Counted from the first letter of the stretch, positions 22,253-31,416 are shown. The stretch is DNA of 64,000 nt from Anaerolineales bacterium (GCA_015075405.1 JABTUK010000003.1:620001-684000); one strand, 5' to 3'. The notes: generated from the sequence alone by a model not told the origin. Numbers and translations: made by a program.

Positions 22253-23073
22253 TTACCTCCGAGATGATGGTCCACCCTGGGCGGGTTCTCAAAACCCCGA
22301 AACTCCCGGCACAACTCGATAAACCGCTCGACCGTTATCTCCCACAACTCCCGGCCAAACTCGGCGGTAGCGACGCTGGCATCGCCGGCAATGCCGGTCC
22401 GGCTGATCCGGCTCCACCAATCCTGCCACATAATCGAGCTGGGCCGGCCCAAATCCCAGTTAAAATATTTGCCGGCCTGCTGGCCGATGTCACGCTCGGC
22501 CTTGTCCATCTGCACCAGTTCCGGCTGCAAGTGCAACATCATGGCCGTTTCGTACTCGCAGGCATGGCTGACGCTGCCGGGGCCGCCTTGGCGCCCTTTT
22601 TCCAGCACGTCGGCGCACAGCGAGGGGTCAATGGCGGCGTTGGGACTCATCGCCCCGCACTTGGCCCCGGTCACAATCACGCATTTGCGGGCGGCTAAAT
22701 CGGCGATGCTGTGGTTAGACCCGTGCCCGTTGACAATCAGAATGTGCTTAAAGCCGTGCCGGGCCACGCTGATGGCTACCTGGGAGACATAGGCCAGGCA
22801 GGTTTCAATATCCACCGCAATGGTGCCGGGGAAATCCATGTGGTGCTCGTCCAGACCAAAGGGGATGGCCGGCAGTACCAACACGTCGCCGTTGGCCCGC
22901 CGGCCCACCTCGTCCAGAACCCCGGCCAGGATGTCATTGTCGGTGGAGAGGGGCAGATGCGGCCCATGATCCTCGACCGCGCCAAAGGGAATCAGGACCA
23001 CCGGCTGTGGGTCGCGATTGATGGCCTCATTCATCTCCGGCCAGGTTAAGTGATCGTAACGCCAGGTATGCAT
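22249..23073 (-). CDS. Creatininase family amidohydrolase
   Basis: A 274-residue metal-dependent hydrolase. The ligand motifs are GAVEDHGPHLPLSTDN (Glu, His, Asp), HHMDFPGTI and HACEYETAMM (Glu), in the order known for creatininase and for MftE-like and other amide hydrolases. INGHGSNH-like VNGHGSN is also present. The substrate is unknown; the family includes peptide and riboflavin-pathway enzymes, so creatinine itself need not be the target. GAGGAG precedes ATG 23073. Confidence 0.85.
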   Translation of the reverse strand: MHTWRYDHLTWPEMNEAINRDPQPVVLIPFGAVEDHGPHLPLSTDNDILAGVLDEVGRRANGDVLVLPAIPFGLDEHHMDFPGTIAVDIETCLAYVSQVAISVARHGFKHILIVNGHGSNHSIADLAARKCVIVTGAKCGAMSPNAAIDPSLCADVLEKGRQGGPGSVSHACEYETAMMLHLQPELVQMDKAERDIGQQAGKYFNWDLGRPSSIMWQDWWSRISRTGIAGDASVATAEFGRELWEITVERFIELCREFRGFENPPRVDHHLGGK

Positions 23074-23143
23074 AATTTAGTCGCTCCTCGAAAATAATCC
23101 ATAGATTACGCAGATAAAAATTAAAAATCACAATTACTCAGCC

Positions 23144-23226
23144 ATGTCATTTCGACCGAAGGGAGAAATCTCCGAGGCCGATGTAGCACTATACAGATTT
23201 CTCGGCCTACGGCCTCGAAATGACAT
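23144..23226. repeat. Palindromic repeat family P3, copy 1
   Basis: The element is bounded by ATGTCATTTCGA and TCGAAATGACAT, with GAGAAATC and GATTTCTC inner arms. Other copies are at 35689-35792, 36898-36991, 47351-47434 and 61779-61872, with a half copy at 40253-40294. Confidence 0.88.
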
Positions 23227-23231
23227 TTGCA

Positions 23232-24380
23232 TCAAATGACATTTTTGTTAGGCATTACCTGGCCCAGCCGGGCGACGCCTTCGAGCAACTGCTCGGTCTC
23301 GTAAAAAGCAAAGCTCAACCGCAGGTAGTTGGCGAGGCCGCCGCTACTGGAAAATTTGGGGCCGGGCTGAAAAGAGACATCGCGGGGGCGGGCCTCGGCC
23401 AATAATTCCTGCGCGTTGTAACCTGCGGGCAAGCGCAGCCAAATAAAGAAGCCGCCGCCGGGTTCGGCAAAGCTAACCGAACCCGGCAGGTGTTGGCGCA
23501 GGGCCGCGCTCAGGGCGGCGGATCGTTCCCTGTAAACCCTTTTGAGGTGAGCCAGACACTCATCCTGCAAACCCAATTCAATCAAACTCTGCGCCACACC
23601 CGACGTGAACGGATTGAGACCGCCGCCGCTTTCCAATAACCCCGCATGGATCAACCGGTCGAGTTGGGCCGGGGCGGCTTGCGCCCAGCCCAAGCGCAGA
23701 CCGGGGGCGGTGATCTTGGAAAAGGAACCGAGGGAGATGACCCGATCCGTCAAAATATGGGCGGCCAGGGGCGGCGGCGGGGTGACGGTGTAATCAAGCA
23801 TCTGGTACACCTCATCAGCCACAATCAGAAAGTCGTGCTCGCGGCTCAAATGCAGCAGCCGCTCTCGCCGCTCGGCGGAGAGGGTAGCGCCGGAAGGATT
23901 GTGAAAGGTGGGAATGGTGTACAGCAAGACTGAGTGGTGTTGGGCCAGCTTTTCCTCTAACGCCTCGATGATCAGGCCGTTTTCATCCATGGGGATGCCG
24001 ACGATATTGACCCGGTAATCACGGAAAATTAATAGGGCCAGAAAATAAGTCGGCTCCTCGACAAAAATGGTATCGCCGGGTTGGGTAAAGCGAGTGCAGA
24101 TCAAATCCAACGCCTGAGAGGCGCCGGAGGTAATCAACAAATGTTCCGGCTCGACCGGCAGGCTGTAGCGCGCAGTTAAAAACTGAGCCAGCGTCGCCCG
24201 GAAGTAACCGTCGCCCTGTTCAGCCCCATATTGCAAGAGCGAGGGGTCGCTCTGGCTTAAACGGTGGTCGGCAGCCTGCCGCAGCGCAGCAAGGGGTAAC
24301 AATGAAAAAGAGGGCTGCCCTACCCCGAAATCAATCATCCCCTCCGGGATATTCAGTTGGGTCGTTTGCAGCATAGACAT
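23232..24380 (-). CDS. PLP-dependent aminotransferase (class I/II, LysN/MocR-like)
   Basis: A 382-residue fold-type I aminotransferase. YTIPTFHNPSGATLS, the Asp-Glu-Val in VADEVYQML and the cofactor lysine in SLGSFSKITAPGLRLGW are all present, so it should be active. It has no N-terminal GntR domain, so it is an enzyme and not a MocR regulator. Relatives include 2-aminoadipate and aromatic aminotransferases. AGGAG precedes ATG 24380. It is monocistronic. Confidence 0.9.
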   Translation of the reverse strand: MSMLQTTQLNIPEGMIDFGVGQPSFSLLPLAALRQAADHRLSQSDPSLLQYGAEQGDGYFRATLAQFLTARYSLPVEPEHLLITSGASQALDLICTRFTQPGDTIFVEEPTYFLALLIFRDYRVNIVGIPMDENGLIIEALEEKLAQHHSVLLYTIPTFHNPSGATLSAERRERLLHLSREHDFLIVADEVYQMLDYTVTPPPPLAAHILTDRVISLGSFSKITAPGLRLGWAQAAPAQLDRLIHAGLLESGGGLNPFTSGVAQSLIELGLQDECLAHLKRVYRERSAALSAALRQHLPGSVSFAEPGGGFFIWLRLPAGYNAQELLAEARPRDVSFQPGPKFSSSGGLANYLRLSFAFYETEQLLEGVARLGQVMPNKNVI

Positions 24381-24704
24381 GGGACTCCTGTGAAAATAGT
24401 AGTCAGTAATCAGTAGTCAGAATTTTTCATTCCCAGTATATCTGGGGCGGAAGCAAGTCTACAGTAGTGGCGACTTCGGTCACTTAACCTGCCCAAAACG
24501 ACTAAAGTCGTTACTACGATCTGTAGGGTCATTTTTGCCGCGATACACGGGTGAGGTGTTGTCGGCTCGTGAATACTCTTATAGTTTGACTTTTGCCGGA
24601 AAAGGGGTAGTTTTTGTGTTGCGTCTTGCGTGTTGCGTGTTCCGTTTACTCACGTAAGACGCAACACGCAAGACATTTTTAATCTTTAATTTGAAGGACC
24701 CCTC
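24381..24704. other. Intergenic region with two palindromes
   Basis: CTACAGTAGTGGCGAC and the facing arm GTCGTTACTACGATCTGTAG form a broad inverted repeat at about 24461-24528. A micro-palindrome lies at 24616-24675, with GTTGCGTCTTGCGTG units and then CGCAACACGCAAGAC. I found no gene here. Confidence 0.6.
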
Positions 24705-25676
24705 ATGGACATCGTTTGCACCGACGAATCTTCCGACGGCGTCATCGAGCAGCAGGTTGCCGAAGCCGCCGGGCTGACGTTTGCTTTTCGACCCTGCCGC
24801 ACTCCGGCTGAGTTGGTCGAGGCCAGCCAGGAAGCGAGGGCGCTGCTGGTCGGGCTGCTACCGCTGCCCGGCGACTTACTGCGGCAGCGACCGGAGCTAA
24901 AGTTGATTGTGGCTTGCAGCACCGGCTGGGATCACATTGATGTAGCGGCGGCCACCGAGTTGGGCATCCTGGTTTGTAATGCCGGCGATTACTGCGCCGA
25001 CGAAGTGGCCGACCACACCCTGCTGCTGCTGTTGGCGGCCTGGCGTAAACTGCCCCTGCTGACCGCCGAGGTCCGGCAGGGCGGCTGGAATTTCGACTGC
25101 GCCGGCGCCCCCCGCCCGCTCAAAGACACAGTTCTGGGAATTATGGGCGTAGGGCGGATTGGCTCCAGGGTGGCGCAGCGGGCCAAAGCGTTCGGCTTGC
25201 GGGTGATCGGCTATGACCCCTTTGTGCCGCCGGACCAAATTGCGGCGCGAGGACTTGAGCCGGTCTCTCTGTCTCAACTGCTGGCCCAGGCCGAGATCAT
25301 TTCGCTCCATTTGCCCAGCCAGGCGGACAAACAACCGGTGCTGGGTCAGGCTGCTTTTGCCCAGATGCGGCCCGGCGTGCTGCTGATCAATGTTTCCCGT
25401 GCCGACTTGGTGGACATGGCCGCCGCTCGCCCCTCCCTGGAAAGCGGTCAATTGAGCGGCCTGGCCCTCGACGTGTGGCCCACCGAGCCGCCGGTGACCC
25501 TCGACCCGCTTTTTGATCATCCTCAAGTAATCATCACTCCTCACGCTGCCTGGTACTCCACTCACAGCGTCCGGGCGCTCCACCAGCGGACGGCGGAGGA
25601 GGCGGTGCGGGTGTTGTTGGGGCAAGCGTCGAGGTTTGCGGTTAACCGGCCAGCCGTGTCCAGATTGGCTCACTAA
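24705..25676 (+). CDS. D-2-hydroxyacid dehydrogenase
   Basis: A 323-residue NAD-dependent dehydrogenase of the phosphoglycerate/hydroxypyruvate reductase family. The nucleotide loop is IMGVGRIGSRVAQRA (about 146-160). The catalytic Arg is in INVSRADLVD, and the catalytic His is in ITPHAAWYS. The substrate (glyoxylate, hydroxypyruvate or another 2-oxoacid) is undetermined. GAAGGA precedes the ATG. The preceding micro-palindrome would lie in its leader. Confidence 0.9.
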   Translation: MDIVCTDESSDGVIEQQVAEAAGLTFAFRPCRTPAELVEASQEARALLVGLLPLPGDLLRQRPELKLIVACSTGWDHIDVAAATELGILVCNAGDYCADEVADHTLLLLLAAWRKLPLLTAEVRQGGWNFDCAGAPRPLKDTVLGIMGVGRIGSRVAQRAKAFGLRVIGYDPFVPPDQIAARGLEPVSLSQLLAQAEIISLHLPSQADKQPVLGQAAFAQMRPGVLLINVSRADLVDMAAARPSLESGQLSGLALDVWPTEPPVTLDPLFDHPQVIITPHAAWYSTHSVRALHQRTAEEAVRVLLGQASRFAVNRPAVSRLAH

Positions 25677-25683
25677 AAACATA

Positions 25684-25748
25684 GTGCGTGGTGCGTGGTG
25701 CGTGGTGCGTAAGTTAAAAAGCTACGTACCACGTACCACGCACCACGT
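25684..25748. repeat. Micro-palindrome between convergent genes (GTGCGTG units)
   Basis: Four GTGCGTGGTGC-type units are followed, after a short A-rich spacer, by ACGTACCACG and CACCACG units. It fills the whole space between the dehydrogenase stop and the permease stop. Confidence 0.85.
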
Positions 25749-25749
25749 T

Positions 25750-26706
25750 CTAAATCTGTGTCCTCGGATCCAGCGCATCGCGCAGCCCATCGCCGACAAA
25801 GTTGATGGCTAAAACGGTCAGGGTGATGAGCAGGCCGGGAAAAATCCAGAGCCAGGGTTCGGTTTCCAGGCGGTCGTAGGAGCTAACCAGCAGGTTGCCC
25901 CAACTGGCGGTGGGCGCTTGCACCCCCAACCCCAAAAAGCTAACGTAGGCTTCTGACAGAATGGCCGAGGCGACCCCCAGCGTGGCGGCGACGATGATCG
26001 GGGCGATGCTGTTGGGCAAAATATGACGGAAGATAATCGGGGTGTTGGGCGTGCCGATGGCCCGCGCGGCCTGAACGTAATCACGCGCTTTGAGCGACAG
26101 AAATTGGGCGCGGACGATGCGGGCCAGGTAAGTCCAGTTGGTCAGGCCGATAATCAGGATGATGACCAGCACGCTGCCGCTAAAGGTCCGGCCAAAAAGC
26201 TCGATGGTATTGATCTCCATAGCGAAGAATTTGCCGACGACAATCAGCAGGAACAACTGGGGAATGTTGAAAACCGCCTCGGTGAAACGCATCAAAACAG
26301 CGTCAATCGTGCCGCCGTAATAACCGGCCATCGCGCCGATGAGCGTTCCCACCACCAGCGCCACCAGCATGGCCGACACGCCAATTACCAGCGAAATTTG
26401 GCCGCCCGAAATGGTCCGGGCCAACAAATCGCGCCCCACACTGTCGGTGCCAAAAGGATGTTCCAGACTGGGCGGCTGCAATTTGATCTTGGTGTTGTTA
26501 AAATTGGCGTAGGACTCCGGCATAAAAATAGCCCCTACTGTACAGTACAGCAGAATCAAGGCCAGGAGGACCACCCCAACCATGGCCATTTTATGGCGGC
26601 GAAAGCGCAGCCAGACCAGTTGCCCCGGCGAAAGGGCCGGTTTGGTAAATGAGTCGGCCCGGTTGAGCGGAGCCGTCGAGGGGGCAGCCGTAGTGGTAGT
26701 GGTCAT
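25750..26706 (-). CDS. Peptide-type ABC permease (DppC/OppC family)
   Basis: A 318-residue inner-membrane subunit. It has an N-terminal OppC_N helix (VGVVLLALILLYCTVGAIF), then the binding-protein-dependent permease domain with the EAA-type loop RAIGTPNTPIIFRHILPN (about 215-232). It pairs with the DppB-like protein encoded upstream to form the channel of an oligopeptide or nickel-type importer. AAGGAG precedes the ATG. It is the last gene of the operon, and no ATPase gene follows. Confidence 0.92.
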   Translation of the reverse strand: MTTTTTAAPSTAPLNRADSFTKPALSPGQLVWLRFRRHKMAMVGVVLLALILLYCTVGAIFMPESYANFNNTKIKLQPPSLEHPFGTDSVGRDLLARTISGGQISLVIGVSAMLVALVVGTLIGAMAGYYGGTIDAVLMRFTEAVFNIPQLFLLIVVGKFFAMEINTIELFGRTFSGSVLVIILIIGLTNWTYLARIVRAQFLSLKARDYVQAARAIGTPNTPIIFRHILPNSIAPIIVAATLGVASAILSEAYVSFLGLGVQAPTASWGNLLVSSYDRLETEPWLWIFPGLLITLTVLAINFVGDGLRDALDPRTQI

Positions 26707-26726
26707 GGATGCTCCTTTAGACGGTC

Positions 26727-27758
26727 CTAGGCCAGATGGATGCGTGGATCAAGATAGGCATAAACCAAATCGGTCACAATCTGAAAAAAGACCACCGCCA
26801 CCGAGATCATGACCATAATGCCCATAATCACGGCGATATCGGCCCGTTCGGTGTGGTCAATAAAGAGCCGGCCCATGCCCGGCCAGGCAAAAATACTTTC
26901 AGTCACAATCGCCCCGGCCAGCAGCAAGGGTAAATCCAGGCCGACAATCGTGACCAGCGGCAGGGAGGCATTTTTGAGGGCGTGGCCGTAAATCACCATG
27001 CGGCGCGGCAAGCCTTTGGCCCGGGCGGTGCGGATGTAATCCTGGTTGATTACTTCCAGCATCGAAGCCCGGACGTAGCGGCTGTAACCGGCCACACTGA
27101 TAATGGTCAGGGTGGCGACAGGCAAAACCAGGTGCCATAAGATTTGCGGGATGGTTTTGCCCGCTTCCGGCTCGAACATGCCGACGGTGGGAAAATAGGG
27201 CAGGCCCCAGGCTTTGAAATTGACGGCAAAGACATACATCATCATTAAGGCCAGCCAGAAGACCGGCATTGAGTAGCCGATAAAGGAGAACGAGGTGAGC
27301 AGGTTATCCACCCACGAATACTGCCGCAGCGCCGAATAGACGCCTACCACCAGCGAGAAAAAGATGATTAGAACCTCCGCCGGGAGCATCAACAGCAGGG
27401 TATTGGGCAGGCGCTCCGTGATCAGGTCCAGGGCCGGACGGCGGGTCACAATCGAGGTACCGAAATCCCCTCGAATGACCCCTTTACGTTTGCCGGGTTC
27501 ATCGCCGACGCCGTCGCCATCTTTATCTATTTGAGTCCAATCGTTGCCAACCAGCCAGTAGAGATATTGGACTGCTATCGGCTGGTCCAACCCAAACTGG
27601 CGCATCAGCCGTTCCCGGTCGGCGGCGCGAATGCGCTGGCGGCCCCCCAGCGTGGCCAGGGGGTCGCCCATATTGTTGGTCAAAAGAAACAGCACAAAAG
27701 TAATAATCAAGAGTAACGGAATTGCCTGTAACAGGCGGCGGAGGATGTATTGGGTCAT
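26727..27758 (-). CDS. Peptide-type ABC permease (DppB/OppB family)
   Basis: A 343-residue permease starting MTQYILRRLLQAIPLLL, typical of DppB. The cytoplasmic EAA loop is RTARAKGLPRRMVIYGHALKN in part. The first extracytoplasmic loop (about 75-95) contains DKDGDGVGDEPG, which looks like a calcium-binding Dx[DN]xDG loop and is an addition relative to E. coli DppB. It is separated by 20 bases from the DppC-like gene. Confidence 0.92.
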   Translation of the reverse strand: MTQYILRRLLQAIPLLLIITFVLFLLTNNMGDPLATLGGRQRIRAADRERLMRQFGLDQPIAVQYLYWLVGNDWTQIDKDGDGVGDEPGKRKGVIRGDFGTSIVTRRPALDLITERLPNTLLLMLPAEVLIIFFSLVVGVYSALRQYSWVDNLLTSFSFIGYSMPVFWLALMMMYVFAVNFKAWGLPYFPTVGMFEPEAGKTIPQILWHLVLPVATLTIISVAGYSRYVRASMLEVINQDYIRTARAKGLPRRMVIYGHALKNASLPLVTIVGLDLPLLLAGAIVTESIFAWPGMGRLFIDHTERADIAVIMGIMVMISVAVVFFQIVTDLVYAYLDPRIHLA

Positions 27759-27772
27759 GTGTTACTCCAAAA

Positions 27773-27812
27773 GGCAGCAGGGGTGCGGGGATGCAGAGGC
27801 GCAGGGGAGCAA
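27773..27812. repeat. Micro-repeat, GCAGGGG units
   Basis: GCAGCAGGGGTGCGGGGATGC and similar units lie in the gap between the binding-protein and permease genes. Related units are found inside leuS and a GT-C gene. Confidence 0.6.
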
Positions 27813-27823
27813 TTCCCATCTGT

Positions 27824-27862
27824 GTCATCTTGTTCCCAAACAGAGTTTGGGAACAAGATGAC
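27824..27862. repeat. Perfect 18-base inverted repeat within the ABC operon
   Basis: GTCATCTTGTTCCCAAAC and GTTTGGGAACAAGATGAC form a perfect 18-bp stem with a 3-base loop. It sits just after the binding-protein gene and could protect its mRNA or attenuate transcription into the permeases. Confidence 0.85.
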
Positions 27863-27897
27863 AGAAATTCTTCCCCCTACTCCCTACTCCTTACTGC

Positions 27898-29769
27898 CTA
27901 CTCCTTTATGTCCCACTCATTGGCATTAAAGAACGGATTGACGCCGGAGAACTTCACCCCGGTCAGGCGCGGGTTGACGGCCCACTGGTCTTCATCGCCC
28001 CACATGCCAATATAATAAACGTTGTCGTACATAATCTGCTGAATCTGGTACATCAGCTCCAAACGCTTTTGGGGGTCAACCTCCACCGATTGCTGTTGGA
28101 ATAGTGCATCCAGTTCCTCATCGCAAACAAACCAGTTGCCGCCAGAAGGGTTCTCATCGGTGGGAACCTGGCTACACAGCCAGTTGTCGGTGTTGGGGTC
28201 TGGGAAGGCGTAGACATTTGACCATTGCGCAAAATCTGAATCGCCAACAGCCACCGGGCCGTCTTCGGCATAACCGGCAAAGAAAATCTCACTCTCAAAG
28301 TTAAATAGTTCCACTCCGATCCCGATTTCGGCCAACTGCTGCTGGACGACGGCCTGGGTATCTTTGCGCACAGGGCGCGGCGTGGTCACGTAGCGCAGCA
28401 CCAGTTCTTCGCCGTCCTTGTCGCGGGTGCCGTCGCCGTTGCTATCTACCCAGCCGGCTTCATCCAGCAAGGCTGCGGCCTGTTCGGGGTCATAAGGATA
28501 AGGCTGCAAATCGGGGTTGGCCCAGGCCGAGCCATTCCAGAAGGTAGCATTGGGTTTGGTCAGGCCAAAGAGCAAATCCTCGGTAATCTGGTCCCGGTTA
28601 ACGCCCAAAGCAAGCGCCTTGCGCACATTCAGGTCAAGCATACCAGGGTGGGCGGTGTCGGGCCGCATGTTTAAGAACCAGCCCTCGTTATAACCCGATG
28701 AGGCGCTCATAATGTTGATACCATTGTCCTTCAAATCGGGAATATCGGCAAAGCTGACAAAGGTGCCGATATCCACATCGCCCGCTTTAAGCGCGGCGTT
28801 CTGGGCAGCATCATCGGCCAGGATGCGGAAGAAAACTTCATCTATCTTGGCGACTTCACCGTAATAATCATCATTGCGGGTAAAAGAGATGTGGCTGCCG
28901 GTTTCAAACTCTTTGAACACAAAGGGGCCAATGCCAACGCTGGGGGCGCGGTTCCATTCGGCGGTGTCAATGGTGCCTTCGGCCTCAAAAACCGGCTCCA
29001 GGATGTGCTTTGGCAAAATCGCCCCGCCATTGGCCTTGACAAAGAGCACCGACTGCCAGGCCGGGAAGGGTTTGGTGAGTTTGACTTCAACCGTCAAAGG
29101 ATCGGGCGCGGTTACATCCTCGACAAATTCATCATAGGGGTAGCGGGTGATAACGGTATTACCTTCATCCATCACCATTTGCCAGGTAAAGACCCAATCC
29201 TCGGCAGTGTACGGCTCGCCGTCGGACCAGGTCAAACCTTCCTTTAATTTGAAGGTCATGGTCAGGCCATCCTCAGAAATACCCCCGTTCTGGATGCTGG
29301 GCATCTCGGTCAGGTGGACCAGGCAGGGTTGAGCGTTTTCATCAAAATTCCAGGGACGTTCCAACCATAAAGCGGTCGTAATCCAGCTAAACCATTGATC
29401 GGTGTAATGGGGGTTAAAAGAACTGGGTTCCTGGGTAAAGCTGATCCTGACCACTTTACCTTCGCTGTCAGCAGCGGTTTCAGCCATCGCTTCCGCAGTA
29501 GCATCCGCTTCGGCCGTGGCTTCTGTTTCGACCGCTGGGGGCAGGTCGGCGCAGTCTGGCACGACTAATTCGGCTTCGGCTGTTGCTTCCACGGTGGCTT
29601 CTGCCGTGGGTTCAGCTTCTTCAGTGGCAGTCGGGGTGATAGCGGCGGCGACTTCAGTCTGGGCCTGCTCAGGGGCGCTCGACGCAAGCTGGGCGCTACC
29701 ATAACTGGCTAAGAACAATAAGGTTACCATCACAAAGATGATTGACCACCAGGGTCGTTTTGCAAACAT
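27898..29769 (-). CDS. ABC transporter substrate-binding protein, family 5
   Basis: A 623-residue secreted binding protein. The N-terminal signal peptide covers residues about 1-27 and has no lipobox cysteine. It is followed by a long Ala/Thr/Glu-rich low-complexity linker (about 35-105) with PTAEATVEATAEAE-type repeats. The SBP_bac_5 domain starts near KVVRISFTQEPSSFNPHYTD. DSNGDGTRDKDG near residue 445 resembles a calcium loop and is common in this family. The ligand is likely a peptide or similar solute. AGGAGG precedes the ATG. Confidence 0.9.
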   Translation of the reverse strand: MFAKRPWWSIIFVMVTLLFLASYGSAQLASSAPEQAQTEVAAAITPTATEEAEPTAEATVEATAEAELVVPDCADLPPAVETEATAEADATAEAMAETAADSEGKVVRISFTQEPSSFNPHYTDQWFSWITTALWLERPWNFDENAQPCLVHLTEMPSIQNGGISEDGLTMTFKLKEGLTWSDGEPYTAEDWVFTWQMVMDEGNTVITRYPYDEFVEDVTAPDPLTVEVKLTKPFPAWQSVLFVKANGGAILPKHILEPVFEAEGTIDTAEWNRAPSVGIGPFVFKEFETGSHISFTRNDDYYGEVAKIDEVFFRILADDAAQNAALKAGDVDIGTFVSFADIPDLKDNGINIMSASSGYNEGWFLNMRPDTAHPGMLDLNVRKALALGVNRDQITEDLLFGLTKPNATFWNGSAWANPDLQPYPYDPEQAAALLDEAGWVDSNGDGTRDKDGEELVLRYVTTPRPVRKDTQAVVQQQLAEIGIGVELFNFESEIFFAGYAEDGPVAVGDSDFAQWSNVYAFPDPNTDNWLCSQVPTDENPSGGNWFVCDEELDALFQQQSVEVDPQKRLELMYQIQQIMYDNVYYIGMWGDEDQWAVNPRLTGVKFSGVNPFFNANEWDIKE

Positions 29770-30090
29770 TTTCTCCTCCTGAATAGATTTATCTCAAAAG
29801 TTAATTTGACAAAGAACTTTGAGCAAGATCTGTTCGACTTTCGCGCCTCACCCCCTTTCGATTTTTAGAGAACATTCGGAAACTCCACACTCACTTTGCT
29901 TACCAACGCTCGTCCGGCGATGAAGTCGCCGGATTATGAAACAACGCCCGATTAATCGAGTTAAAGCCGGGTTCACCCGGCGTTGTAAAGTAGCTCTGGC
30001 ATTCATGCCGGAGCAGATCACGTCAGCAAAATAGGTTTGGAACGCTCCAGGTACAGTAAAGAAACCAGAGCAAGCTCTGGACTCCAAAAT
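29770..30090. repeat. Intergenic region with three consecutive hairpins
   Basis: CCGGCGATGAAGTCGCCGG (about 29911-29929), a CAACGCC...GGCGTTG element (29943-29988, with GCCGGGTTCACCCGGC inside) and GCTCTGGCATTCATGCCGGAGC parts (29993-30014) follow one another. A GGACTCCAAA half-element follows at 30061-30090. No gene is visible. It lies between the amidohydrolase stop and the binding-protein start. Confidence 0.7.
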
Positions 30091-31278
30091 TTACTTCAGC
30101 TCACCTCTTACAAAGCGCAAAGCCGTTTCGGCCAGCATGGCCGCGCCGACAGGCAGGGCGTCTTCGTCCAGGTTGAAGGTAGCTTCGTGCAAGCCGCCAT
30201 ACTCCCCTGCAGGGGGCTTGACGCCCAAGCGGAACATGGCCCCGGGCGCTTTGGCGGTCATGTAGGCAAAATCTTCCGCGCCAAAGCTGGCCATATCTTT
30301 ATCGGTTACTTGTTCGCTGCCCAGCAGGTCAACGCCGACCTGCTGCAGCCAGCCGGCAACTGTCGCATCATTCGCCAAGGGCGGGTAGCCAATATCAAAT
30401 TCGAGCCGGTAATCGCCGCCCAGGCTGCGGGTAATGGAAGCGGCTTTCTCGACCTCTTCCCGCAGTTGCAACCGGACTTTTTCATCGTGGCTGCGTAGCG
30501 TGCCCTCGATGTAGGCTTCGGCGGGGATGACATTACTGGCGCTGCCGGCCCGAACAATGCCGACCGTAACCACGCCGGAACGGAGCGGGTTCAGCCGGCG
30601 CGAGGGTATTCCGTATAGAGCTTGCAGCACTTGCGTAGCCAGCCAGATGGGGTCTAACCCGGCGTAAGGATGAGCGGCATGCCCGCCCCGGCCCTGGATG
30701 CGCAGGTGAAAATCGTCTACGGCTGCCTGGGCTACGCCGGGAGCTACCCTGATTTTGCCGGCCTCAAGCTTAGAATCCACATGCAGGGCAATGACCGCAT
30801 CCAACCCATCGAGCGCCCCATCGGCAATCATGCGGGGCGCGCCGCTGAGGCCGTCGTCGTCAAAACCCTCTTCTGAGGGTTGAAAGAGCAGCCGGACTTC
30901 ACCCGGCAGCTCGGCTTCTTTGAGCAGCATGGCCACACCCAGGAGCATGGCGGTGTGGGCGTCGTGGCCGCAGGCATGCATTTTGCCGGGGACTTTGCTG
31001 GCGTACTCGACCCCGGTCTGCTCCAAAATGGGCAGCGCGTCCATATCGGCCCGGATGCCGATGGCCGGACCGCGGCCCTGCCCCAGCCGGGCCACCACGC
31101 CGGTTTTACCCACGCCGGTCTGGGTTTCGACGCCCAATTCGGCCAGGGTTTGGGCTACCAAGCCGGCGGTTTCGTAAAGATCAAAACCCAACTCCGGTTT
31201 TTGGTGAATGGTGCGGCGCAGCCGCACAATTTCACCTTTGAGCCTCCCGGCTCGTTCTAACATGGCTTGATCACTCAT
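30091..31278 (-). CDS. M20 family amidohydrolase/carboxypeptidase
   Basis: A 395-residue di-metal peptidase of the hippurate hydrolase/IAA-amino acid hydrolase group. Metal-site motifs are MHACGHDAHTAMLLG (about 100-114), QPSEEGFDDDG (Glu-Glu) and ALHVDS. The dimerisation domain occupies about 185-295. It removes N-acyl groups from amino acids or short peptides in the cytoplasm. Its place at the head of the peptide importer operon suggests it processes the imported solute. The start is at 31278; ATG 31263 is an alternative. Confidence 0.9.
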   Translation of the reverse strand: MSDQAMLERAGRLKGEIVRLRRTIHQKPELGFDLYETAGLVAQTLAELGVETQTGVGKTGVVARLGQGRGPAIGIRADMDALPILEQTGVEYASKVPGKMHACGHDAHTAMLLGVAMLLKEAELPGEVRLLFQPSEEGFDDDGLSGAPRMIADGALDGLDAVIALHVDSKLEAGKIRVAPGVAQAAVDDFHLRIQGRGGHAAHPYAGLDPIWLATQVLQALYGIPSRRLNPLRSGVVTVGIVRAGSASNVIPAEAYIEGTLRSHDEKVRLQLREEVEKAASITRSLGGDYRLEFDIGYPPLANDATVAGWLQQVGVDLLGSEQVTDKDMASFGAEDFAYMTAKAPGAMFRLGVKPPAGEYGGLHEATFNLDEDALPVGAAMLAETALRFVRGELK

Positions 31279-31350
31279 CGGTCAAGTTCCTGATTTTGAA
31301 CTGTCATAAGTTTGGGATAATGTAGGGTGTCAGCAAGCGGAAGTGGGGGC

Positions 31351-31379
31351 ATTATAGCGATTCCAAATTGAAAACGCAA
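31351..31379 (-). promoter_or_regulatory. Promoter for the amidohydrolase and importer genes
   Basis: On the minus strand a perfect TATAAT (31356-31351) lies 17 bases after TTGCGT (31379-31374). It is divergent to the mutS promoter candidate. Confidence 0.5.
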
Positions 31380-31416
31380 GCCTTAAGAAGTTGTTGCTCA
31401 TCACCCCGCCACATGC

